Origin: Jiangella alba
GTDB taxonomy: Bacteria; Actinomycetota; Actinomycetes; Jiangellales; Jiangellaceae
Length of the DNA stretch: 64,000 nucleotides
Assembly (NCBI RefSeq): GCF_900106035.1
Contig: NZ_FNUC01000003.1
Location: 1,729,501 to 1,793,500 of the forward strand
Direction: 5' to 3'
Every line of letters starts with the position of its first letter. The first letter of the stretch is position 1. The position numbers were made by a program, and so were the translations under genes. The notes beneath the pieces were generated by a model. It worked only from the letters and a program-made list of their open reading frames with translations. It was not told the DNA's origin and did not search any database. This document shows, in pieces, positions 49,983 to 57,002 of this stretch.

Positions 49983-50983
49983 TGCACCAGCCCGATGTCG
50001 CGCAGCACGTCCTGCACGGAGCCGATCTCCTCGTCGAGGAACGCGTCGAACTCGTCGCCGGCGAGGAACGTGTCGCCCCACCCGGCCCGGTCCAGCTCGG
50101 CCTTCCACTCCTCGGAGCCGTGCAACTCGGTGACGAGGTCGACCAGAGCCGCACGGTCCTCGTCGGAGATGTCGCCGGACGCGACCAGCCCGCGCCAGTT
50201 CGTCAGCTCGACGTCGTAGCCGGCCTCGGTCAGTGTCGGCGCGTCGATGCCCTCGACCGGCTCCGGGCCGGACACCGCGAGCGCGCGCAGCTCACCGGCC
50301 GCGACCTGCTCGGAGTACTCGCCGACGCCGGAGATGCCGGCGTCGACCTGGCCGCCGAGCAGCGCCGCCAGCGACTCGCCGCCGCCGGAGTAGGCGATGT
50401 AGTTGAGCGTGTCGATCAGCTCCTCGGCCGGCACCCCGGCGTCCTTGAGCAGCAGGCCCGCGAGGATGTGGTCGGCGCCGCCGGCCGACCCGCCGGTGAC
50501 GGCGACGTCCTTCCCGGTGGCGACGATGTCGTCGACCAGGTCGTTCACGGTCTGGTACGGCGACTCCGCCGGGACGACGACGATGAGGTCCTCCGACGTC
50601 AGCCGGGCGATCGGGGTGGTGTCCTCGAGCCGGGCCTGCGACTGGTTCGTCTCGACCGCGCCGACCATGACGAGGCCGGTCACCATCAGCGTGGTGCCGC
50701 CGCCGCGCTGGTTGGCCAGCTGGGCCAGGCCGACCGTGCCGCCGGCGCCACCCACGTTCGTCACCTCGGCGCCGCTGGCCAGGCCGGTCTCGTCGAGCGC
50801 CTTCTGGAACGCGCGGCCGGTCTGGTCCCAGCCGCCGCCCGGGTCGGCCGGCACCATGATGGACAGGTCCTCGACGCCGGCGCCGGAGTCCGTCGTCGAG
50901 TCGCCGTCGTCGCTGCCGCCGCAGGCCGCCAGCACCGTCGCCAGCGCCACGGCGCCGATCGCGACCCGGATGGGACCTCGCAT
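49979..50983 (-). CDS. tctC: Tripartite tricarboxylate transporter, substrate-binding lipoprotein TctC
   Basis: A 334-residue lipoprotein with lipobox ATVLAAC (Cys near 21). The Bug/TctC fold is shown by LSIMVPADPGGGWDQTGRAF, VTNVGGAGGTVGLAQLANQR, LMVTGLVMVGAVETNQSQAR, and GGSAGGADHILAGLLLKDAG. It captures a carboxylate (citrate-like or other) outside the membrane. ATG 50983 has AGGAG 4 bases upstream, and it is the first gene of tctCBA. A divergent sensor kinase/regulator pair starts 150 bases away and probably controls it. The actual ligand cannot be told; Bug proteins vary widely. Confidence 0.94.
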   Translation of the reverse strand: MRGPIRVAIGAVALATVLAACGGSDDGDSTTDSGAGVEDLSIMVPADPGGGWDQTGRAFQKALDETGLASGAEVTNVGGAGGTVGLAQLANQRGGGTTLMVTGLVMVGAVETNQSQARLEDTTPIARLTSEDLIVVVPAESPYQTVNDLVDDIVATGKDVAVTGGSAGGADHILAGLLLKDAGVPAEELIDTLNYIAYSGGGESLAALLGGQVDAGISGVGEYSEQVAAGELRALAVSGPEPVEGIDAPTLTEAGYDVELTNWRGLVASGDISDEDRAALVDLVTELHGSEEWKAELDRAGWGDTFLAGDEFDAFLDEEIGSVQDVLRDIGLVQ

Positions 50984-51005
50984 GACTCCTCCTGGTGTCT
51001 GTGGT

Positions 51006-51024
51006 CCACGCCACAGCGGCGTGG
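51006..51024. promoter_or_regulatory. Inverted repeat (CCACGCC-N5-GGCGTGG) upstream of tctC
   Basis: A perfect 7-base inverted repeat lies 23 bases upstream of the tctC start, between the divergent operons. It could be a regulator site or a leader hairpin. Confidence 0.35.
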
Positions 51025-51069
51025 TGACGTTGGAGGCTAGGAGCGGGGCGCACATCCCCGGAACTCTCC

Positions 51070-51102
51070 GGTCGTACTGGTCGTATTGATCATTTCGGTC
51101 GT
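51070..51102. promoter_or_regulatory. GGTCGT direct repeats between tctC and the sensor kinase
   Basis: GGTCGT occurs at 51070, 51079 and 51097, that is at 9- and 18-base spacing, in a notably AT-rich stretch. Such phased direct repeats are typical of response-regulator binding sites, and the neighbouring CitB-type regulator is the obvious candidate. Confidence 0.45.
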
Positions 51103-51134
51103 GTTTCGGTCCGGTGCCGCCTCGGTGCACACTG

Positions 51135-52718
51135 ATGCGCATGCTCAGGTCGGTCTCGTTGCGGGTGCAACTGCTCGCGCTGCAGCTGGCGATCGTGCTC
51201 GTCACGGTCGTCTCCGCAGGTGGGCTGGCCGCGTGGCTGCAGGCCGAGCAGATCCGCGACAGCTACCAGGACCGCATGATCGCCGTCGCCGACAGCGTCG
51301 CCGGGCTGCCGTCGGTGCTCGACGCGTTCGACGACTCGGACCCATCGTCGACCATCCAGCCGCTGGCCGAGCTGATCCGCGAGGCCTCCAACGTCACCTA
51401 CGTCGTCGTCACCGACGAGGCCGGCATCCGCTACTCGCACCCGGACCCGGAGCGCATCGGCGAGCCGGTCTCCACCGACCCGAGCGTGCCGCTGTCCGGC
51501 GAGGTGTACGTGGGGACGCAGACCGGCACTCTGGGCCGCTCGTGGCGGGTGAAGGTGCCGGTGTTCGACGCCGGCGGCGCCGTCATCGGCACGGTGTCGG
51601 TGGGCACGCTGGAGTCGGAGCTGCAGGACGACCTCCTCGAGGACATCCCGACGCTGCTGGCCTGGCTGGCCGCCGCCGCGGTGCTCGGCACCCTCGGCGC
51701 GACCTGGGTGACGCACGTCGTCAGGCGGCGCATCTTCAAGCTGGAGCCTGACGAGATCGCGACGCTGCTGGAGACCCGCGACGCCATGCTGCACGGCATC
51801 CGCGAGGGCGTCGTCGCGCTGGACGACGCCGGGCGCATCGCGCTGGTCAACGACGAGGCGCGGCGGCTGCTCGACCTCGACGGAGACGTGAGCGGGCGGC
51901 CGGCGCCCGAGGTGCTGGAGCCGACGCTGGCCGCCGTCGCCACCGACGACGCCGACGTCACCGACCGGCTGGTGCTGGCCGGGGTGCGCATCCTGGTCGT
52001 GAACCGGCGCTCCGCGACGTCCGACGGCCGCTCCGTCGGCGTGGTGCTGACGCTGCGCGACCGCACCGAGCTGCACGACGCGCTGCGCGAGCTGGAGGGC
52101 GCGCGGTCGCTGACCGAGGCGCTGCGGGCGCAGGCGCACGAGTTCTCCAACCACCTGCACGTGGTGTCCGGGCTGCTGGAGCTGGGCCGCACCGACGACG
52201 CCGTGTCGTTCATCGACCGGGTCGGGCGCGGCGGCACCGTCACCCGCACCGTCGCCGACGGGGTGACGGCGCCCGCGGTGTCGGCGCTGCTCCTGGCCAA
52301 GGCCGCGACGTGCCGCGAGCGGGGGCTGACGCTACGGGTCGACGCGCGGTCGCGGCTGGACGACGACGGCGACGAGCTGGTGACGATCCTCGGCAACCTG
52401 GTCGACAACGCCGCCGACGCGACCGGCCACGGCGGCACCGTCGACGTCCGCATCGACCAGTCCGACGGCGGCGAGGTGCGGGTGCTGGTGGCCGACGACG
52501 GCCCGGGCGTGCCGGTCGAGCAGCGGACGCTGATCTTCGCCGCCGGGTTCAGCTCGAAGAGCGCGTCGAAGGGCGCCGGGCGCGGCATCGGGCTGGCGCT
52601 GGTGCACCGCATCGTGCAGCGCCGCGGCGGCCGCGTGACGGTGCGCGACTCCGCCAGCGGGGGCGCCGAGTTCGAGGTCGTGCTGCCCGCGCGGGTGCCG
52701 GCGGGTGTTCGTCCGTGA
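51135..52718 (+). CDS. Sensor histidine kinase, CitA/DcuS type
   Basis: A 527-residue membrane kinase. Helix 1 (about 12-35) is followed by an external PAS-like (sCache) domain of about 130 residues, with RDSYQDRMIAVADSVAGLPS and VTYVVVTDEAGIRYSHPDPE, the carboxylate-sensing type. Helix 2 (about 170-195) leads to a cytoplasmic PAS domain (GVVALDDAGRIALVNDEARR), the phosphoacceptor region AQAHEFSNHLHVVSGLLELG (His in AHEF), and an ATPase domain with GNLVDNAADAT and GRGIGLALVHRIVQ. The start could also be ATG 51141, where CACACT lies 7 bases upstream. It is divergent from tctCBA and probably senses its substrate. Confidence 0.93.
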   Translation: MRMLRSVSLRVQLLALQLAIVLVTVVSAGGLAAWLQAEQIRDSYQDRMIAVADSVAGLPSVLDAFDDSDPSSTIQPLAELIREASNVTYVVVTDEAGIRYSHPDPERIGEPVSTDPSVPLSGEVYVGTQTGTLGRSWRVKVPVFDAGGAVIGTVSVGTLESELQDDLLEDIPTLLAWLAAAAVLGTLGATWVTHVVRRRIFKLEPDEIATLLETRDAMLHGIREGVVALDDAGRIALVNDEARRLLDLDGDVSGRPAPEVLEPTLAAVATDDADVTDRLVLAGVRILVVNRRSATSDGRSVGVVLTLRDRTELHDALRELEGARSLTEALRAQAHEFSNHLHVVSGLLELGRTDDAVSFIDRVGRGGTVTRTVADGVTAPAVSALLLAKAATCRERGLTLRVDARSRLDDDGDELVTILGNLVDNAADATGHGGTVDVRIDQSDGGEVRVLVADDGPGVPVEQRTLIFAAGFSSKSASKGAGRGIGLALVHRIVQRRGGRVTVRDSASGGAEFEVVLPARVPAGVRP

Positions 52719-53419
52719 GCGACGTCCGCACCCTCGTCGTCGACGACGACTTCGCCGTCGCCGCGATCCACCGCGGGTTCGTCGAGGCGGTGCCGGGGTT
52801 CAGCGTCGTCGGCGAGGTGCACCTGGGCGCCGACGCGCTGCGCGCCGTCGAGGAACTGCAGCCGGAGCTGATCCTGCTCGACATCTACCTGCCGGACATC
52901 TCCGGCATCGAGTTCCTCAACCGGCTGAGGGCCCGGTCCGCGCCGCAGGTCGACGTCATCGCGATCACCGCGGCGCGCGAGCTGGCCACCGTCCGCGCCG
53001 CGATGGCCGGCGGCGTCGTCGACTACCTGGTGAAGCCGTTCACGCTGGACGTGTTCGCCGACCGGATGAACACGTACCTGGCCCGCCGCGAACAGCTGCG
53101 CCGCACCGCGGCCCGGGCCACCGGCGGGCGACTGGACCAGGACCAGGTCGACGAACTGCTGCGCAGCCCCGCCGCCGGCGCGGGCGCCGCCAAGCTGCCG
53201 AAGGGGCTGTCCGAGCGCACGCTGGACCTCGTGTCGGCCGAGCTGGCCGGCGCCGACGGCGACCTGTCCGCGTCCGAGCTGGCCGAGCGGGTGGGGCTGT
53301 CGCGCATCAGCGCGCGCCGCTACCTCGAGCACCTGGCGGCGACGGGACGCGCGACGGTGGCGCCGCGGTACGGGTCGGCGGGCCGGCCGGAGCACGGGTA
53401 CCGCTGGATGCCGCACTGA
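52715..53419 (+). CDS. Response regulator, CitB/DcuR type
   Basis: A 234-residue regulator. The receiver (about 1-120) has VVDDDFAVAAIHRGFVEAVP, the phosphoacceptor Asp in LILLDIYLPDISGIEFLNRL, and VVDYLVKPFTLDVFADRMNT with the conserved Lys. The C-terminal part ends in a helix-turn-helix, LSASELAERVGLSRISARRY, and the family ending GRPEHGYRWM. This is the CitB/DcuR group that works with CitA-type kinases. GTG 52715 overlaps the kinase stop. It probably binds near 51070-51102 to activate tctCBA in response to a carboxylate. Confidence 0.93.
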   Translation: MSDVRTLVVDDDFAVAAIHRGFVEAVPGFSVVGEVHLGADALRAVEELQPELILLDIYLPDISGIEFLNRLRARSAPQVDVIAITAARELATVRAAMAGGVVDYLVKPFTLDVFADRMNTYLARREQLRRTAARATGGRLDQDQVDELLRSPAAGAGAAKLPKGLSERTLDLVSAELAGADGDLSASELAERVGLSRISARRYLEHLAATGRATVAPRYGSAGRPEHGYRWMPH

Positions 53420-53463
53420 TCACATTTCCGCCGAATGCGCCGCGCGCGGCCCGGCGGCCCGGT

Positions 53464-53469
53464 TACCGT
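53464..53469 (+). promoter_or_regulatory. -10 element (TACCGT) of the beta-helix lipoprotein gene
   Basis: TACCGT stands 6 bases before GTG 53476 with no ribosome site, fitting the leaderless pattern. Confidence 0.5.
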
Positions 53470-53475
53470 GCGGCG

Positions 53476-54795
53476 GTGAGACCACGTCTGCGCCACGCGG
53501 CCCTGCTCGTCGCCGCCCTCGTCGCCGCCGGCTGCTCCTCGTCCGACGACTCCGCCTCGTCCGGCTCGACCCCGACGGGTGGCGGCGCCGAGGTGGTGCG
53601 GGTGCCGGCCGACGCGGCGACGATCACCGAGGCCGTCGCCGCGGTCGCGCCGGGCGGGCTGGTGCTGGTCGAGGCCGGGACGTACCCCGAGGCGGTCGTC
53701 GTCGACAAGGCCGACGTCACCGTGCGCGGCCTGGACCGCAACGGCGTCGTCGTCGACGGCGAGGGTGAGCGGGCCATCGGGATCCTCGGCATCGCCGACG
53801 GCGTCCGCGTGCAGAACCTCACCGCGACCCGGCACACGCTGGCCGGCGTGCTGATCTCCGGCGTGCACGACGCGTCCGGCAACGTGCCCGGCGGCGGCTA
53901 CAGCAGCGAGGCGCCCGAGGCGGAACTGCTGCAGCGCTACGAGGTGCGCAACGTGACCTCGACGAACAACGGCCTGTACGGCATCTACGCGTTCCACTCC
54001 CAGCACGGCGCCATCGTCGACAGCTACGCCTCCGGCGGCGCCGACTCCGGCTTCTACCTGGGCCAGTGCGAGGACTGCGACGCCGTCGTCAGCGGCAACG
54101 TGGCCGAGCGCAACGCCGTCGGGTTCGAGAACGCCAACGCCTCCGGCGGCGTGCTGATCACCGGGAACCGGTTCGCCGGCAACCGGGTCGGCCTGACGCT
54201 CACCTCGGACTACCAGGAGGCGTTCGTCCCGCAGCGCGACAACCTCGTCGTCGGCAACGTCATCACCGACAACGTGCAGCCCGACTCGCCGGCGCAGGCC
54301 GAGGGCGGGTTCGGCGTCGGCATCGGCATCGCCGGCGGCCAGCAGAACGTCATCGAACGCAATCTCATCGGCGGCAACACCACCGCCGGCACCCTCATCT
54401 CCAGCGCCGAGGACGTGCCGTCGCTGGACAACCGGTTCGTCGCCAACACGTTCAGCCAGAACCGCTACGACATCGCCGACGTCTCCACCGACCGGGCGCC
54501 GTCGACCGGCACCTGCCTGGACGGCAACGGGTTCGCGTCGGTGCTGCCGGACGCGCTGGGCACGGCCGTCTGCCCGGCCGGCACGCCGGCCATCTCCGGG
54601 GCGACGCTCACCGACGTCCCGGCCGCCCCGCCCGGCGTCCCCTTTCTCGACGTCACGCCACCCGGGCCGCAACCGGACCTCGAGGGCGACCTCACCGCCG
54701 TCCCGGACCCGCTGCCGGCCGCGCCGGAGCGCCCGGCCACCGACGCCCTGCCCGTTCCCGACGCGGCGCTGCTCGCGGACCGCTCCGCGCTCTGA
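53476..54795 (+). CDS. Right-handed beta-helix lipoprotein (NosD-like)
   Basis: A 439-residue surface lipoprotein. The lipobox is LVAAGC (Cys near 21), followed by a Ser-rich spacer. The domain opens with VVRVPADAATITEAVAAVAP and GGLVLVEAGTYPEAVVVDKA, the start of pectate-lyase/NosD-like parallel beta-helices, and continues with coils such as GILGIADGVRVQNLTATRHT, SYASGGADSGFYLGQCEDCD and GGVLITGNRFAGNRVGLTLT. A Pro-rich tail (about 375-439) ends the protein. Such proteins may bind or cleave extracellular polysaccharide, but no lyase residues are clear. It has TACCGT 6 bases before GTG 53476. Fold is clear; function is unknown. Confidence 0.88.
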   Translation: MRPRLRHAALLVAALVAAGCSSSDDSASSGSTPTGGGAEVVRVPADAATITEAVAAVAPGGLVLVEAGTYPEAVVVDKADVTVRGLDRNGVVVDGEGERAIGILGIADGVRVQNLTATRHTLAGVLISGVHDASGNVPGGGYSSEAPEAELLQRYEVRNVTSTNNGLYGIYAFHSQHGAIVDSYASGGADSGFYLGQCEDCDAVVSGNVAERNAVGFENANASGGVLITGNRFAGNRVGLTLTSDYQEAFVPQRDNLVVGNVITDNVQPDSPAQAEGGFGVGIGIAGGQQNVIERNLIGGNTTAGTLISSAEDVPSLDNRFVANTFSQNRYDIADVSTDRAPSTGTCLDGNGFASVLPDALGTAVCPAGTPAISGATLTDVPAAPPGVPFLDVTPPGPQPDLEGDLTAVPDPLPAAPERPATDALPVPDAALLADRSAL

Positions 54796-54849
54796 GCTCA
54801 CCCGCCAGGGGTGAGGCGCCCGGGCACCCCGCGCGGGAGCGTTCGGGAC

Positions 54850-55284
54850 ATGACCGACATCGAGACGCCGACAGGCGCAGGGCCTCGCCGCCGGGAGCCG
54901 TCCGCGTGGGCCGTCGGATGGACCGTGTTCGCCGCCGTCATGATGGCGATGGTCGGCACGTGGCACGCGATCGCCGGGCTGGTCGCGCTGTTCGACGACG
55001 ACTTCTTCACCCGGGCGCAGGAGTGGGTCTTCGACTTCGACGCGACGACCTGGGGCTGGGTCAACCTCATCCTGGGCATCGTGCTGGTGATCGCGGGCGC
55101 CGCCCTGATCACCGGGTCGGTCGCGGCGCGCGCCGTAGGCGTCGTGTTCGCGGCGATCAGCATGGTGGCGGCGTTCGCGTGGCTGCCGTACTACCCGGTG
55201 TGGGCGATCCTCATCGTCGCCGCGTCCGTCGCCGTCATCTGGTCGCTGACCGTGCACGGCCGGGACATCACCGCCGGCACCTGA
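54850..55284 (+). CDS. DUF7144-like four-helix membrane protein
   Basis: A 144-residue membrane protein with four helices. Family-like marks are WAVGWTVFAAVMMAMVGTWH, IAGLVALFDDDFF, ATTWGWVNLILGIVLVIAGA and the closing LPYYPVWAILIVAASVAVIW. This WxxG-H...D(D)FF...WGW pattern is shared by many actinobacterial proteins of DUF7144 type with no known role. The start is ATG 54850, with weak GGGAGC upstream; a longer reading to 54811 lacks support. It is followed 13 bases on by the DUF4239-like gene and may be in its operon. Confidence 0.82.
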   Translation: MTDIETPTGAGPRRREPSAWAVGWTVFAAVMMAMVGTWHAIAGLVALFDDDFFTRAQEWVFDFDATTWGWVNLILGIVLVIAGAALITGSVAARAVGVVFAAISMVAAFAWLPYYPVWAILIVAASVAVIWSLTVHGRDITAGT

Positions 55285-55297
55285 CCGCGCGGCGCCG

Positions 55298-56134
55298 ATG
55301 AACATCGTCGCCGCCGCGGTGATCGTCGCCGTGGTGACGTCGGTGGCGATCGGCGCCATGCTGCTGGTCCGGCGGCGGGCGCCGGACGGCAGCTACTTCC
55401 ACGACGGCGACCGCGCCGCCGGGGTGTTCGGCGTGCTGGCCACGGGGTTCGCGGTGCTGCTCGGCTTCGTCGTGTTCCTGTCCTTCACCAGCTACGACGC
55501 GGCGCGGACCGGCGCCGAGGACGAGGCCCTGCTGGTCGCGCAGCAGGTCGAGACGGCGCAGCTGCTGCCGCAACCCGCAGCCGCGGAGCTCACCGGAGAG
55601 CTGGTCTGCTACGCGCGGTCGGTCGCCGGCGTGCAGTGGGAGCGCATGTACGCCGGCACGCTCGGCGAAGAGCTCAACCCGTGGGGCGCGCAGCTGTTCG
55701 GCACCATCCGCACGGTCCAGCCGGAGACCTCGGTCCAGGAGTCGGCGTTCGACACCTGGCTCAGCCAGACGTCGGAGCGGGAGGCGGCGCGCAACGACCG
55801 CATCCACGGCGCGGTCGGCGTCATCCCGGCGCCCCTGTGGATCGTACTGATCTTCGCCTCGGTGCTGATCTTCGTGTACATGCTGTTCTTCGCCGACAGC
55901 GGCGAGGCGATCCAGGTGCAGGCGCTGCTCATGGGCACGGTCGTCTCCGTCATCACGGCGCTGCTGCTGCTCGTGCAGGCGCTCGACGACCCGTTCCACC
56001 CGGGCGTCGGCGGGCTGCGGCCGGTGGCGATGGAGCGGGCGCTGCAGGTCATCGACCAGGAGCTGGAGCTCGCCGGCACCGACGAGCCGCCGCCCTGTGA
56101 CGAGCGCGGCGTCGCGACGGCGGCCGGCCGATGA
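55298..56134 (+). CDS. DUF4239-like membrane protein (first of tandem pair)
   Basis: A 278-residue membrane protein. Helix 1 (about 3-25) and helix 2 (about 43-65) are followed by a cytoplasmic or external helical region, LLVAQQVETAQLLPQPAAAE. Two more helices at about 180-235 (LWIVLIFASVLIFVYMLFFA) follow, then a short tail, MERALQVIDQELELAG. This two-plus-two layout with EAL(L)...AA.. region is that of bestrophin-like DUF4239 proteins. No selective pore motif is clear. The next gene starts 4 bases before its end and has the same layout. Role unknown; stress-linked channel activity has only been guessed for the family. Confidence 0.8.
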   Translation: MNIVAAAVIVAVVTSVAIGAMLLVRRRAPDGSYFHDGDRAAGVFGVLATGFAVLLGFVVFLSFTSYDAARTGAEDEALLVAQQVETAQLLPQPAAAELTGELVCYARSVAGVQWERMYAGTLGEELNPWGAQLFGTIRTVQPETSVQESAFDTWLSQTSEREAARNDRIHGAVGVIPAPLWIVLIFASVLIFVYMLFFADSGEAIQVQALLMGTVVSVITALLLLVQALDDPFHPGVGGLRPVAMERALQVIDQELELAGTDEPPPCDERGVATAAGR

Positions 56135-56928
56135 GCTGGCTCAGCTCGCTGCCGACCGGCCTGCTCGTGGTGGGCTGCCTGGTGCTGGCGCTGCTGGTGG
56201 TCGTCGCGTCGACGGTGGCCGTGCGGGCGCTGGTGCCGGAGGCCGGACGGGACCGCGTGCAGCAGATCGCCGCGCCGCTGATGCCGGCGCTGGGCGCGGC
56301 GTTCGCCATCCTCACCGCGCTGACGCTGTCCAGCGAGGCCGGCTACCTGCGGGCGGCGGAGGGCTACGTCAGCGACGAGGGCGCCGCCGCGGCGCGCCTG
56401 GCCTGGGCCGCCACCAACCCGGGCGTCGACGCCGAGCCCGTCCACGCGGCCCTGCGCGACTACCTGACGACCACCCGCGCCCACGAGTGGAGCGGCGCGG
56501 CCGCCGCCAGCGGCGACGACGTCGGCACCGAGCGGTCGATCGCGGCGCTGGAGCGGGCGGTCCGCACCGAGGCGGCCCGCTGGCAGGAGATCGGCACCCC
56601 GGCGTCGACCGAGCTGCTGACCTCGGTGGACGCCGTGACGAGCACACGCCGGGCCCGCATCGTCGCCGCCGGCCACGAGATCCCGGGGCTCTACGTGGGC
56701 ACGCTGGTGGCCAGCGGTGTCGCCCTGATCGTCAACGCGAGCGCGCTGGCCGTCCGCGGCGGGACGCGGATCTCGCTGCTGGTCGTCGGCCTCGCGGGGG
56801 TGGTGGGGCTCAGCCTCGCGCTGCTGTTCGCGCTCAGCGCGCCGTGGCGCGGCCCGATCACCGTCGGCGGCGACGCCATCGACGCCGTGATCAGCGACCT
56901 CGACACCGGCTTCTTCACGAGCAGATGA
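56131..56928 (+). CDS. DUF4239-like membrane protein (second of tandem pair)
   Basis: A 265-residue membrane protein with the same two-plus-two helix layout as its upstream neighbour: LLVVGCLVLALLVVVASTVA, then MPALGAAFAILTALTLSSEA, a long helical middle with GYLRAAEGYVSDEGAAAARL and AARWQEIGTPASTELLTSVD, and a second pair of helices around GLYVGTLVASGVALIVNASA and LLVVGLAGVVGLSLALLFAL. It ends with GGDAIDAVISDLDTGFF. ATG 56131 overlaps the previous stop by 4 bases. The two may form a hetero-oligomer. No biochemical role is established. Confidence 0.78.
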   Translation: MSWLSSLPTGLLVVGCLVLALLVVVASTVAVRALVPEAGRDRVQQIAAPLMPALGAAFAILTALTLSSEAGYLRAAEGYVSDEGAAAARLAWAATNPGVDAEPVHAALRDYLTTTRAHEWSGAAAASGDDVGTERSIAALERAVRTEAARWQEIGTPASTELLTSVDAVTSTRRARIVAAGHEIPGLYVGTLVASGVALIVNASALAVRGGTRISLLVVGLAGVVGLSLALLFALSAPWRGPITVGGDAIDAVISDLDTGFFTSR

Positions 56929-57002
56929 GAGCGCTCTAACCCGCAACGGGTGATGGCGCGCGCCCGGGTCCGTGCAGAGAGTGGGCTGGGGGGTGAGGCA
57001 TC

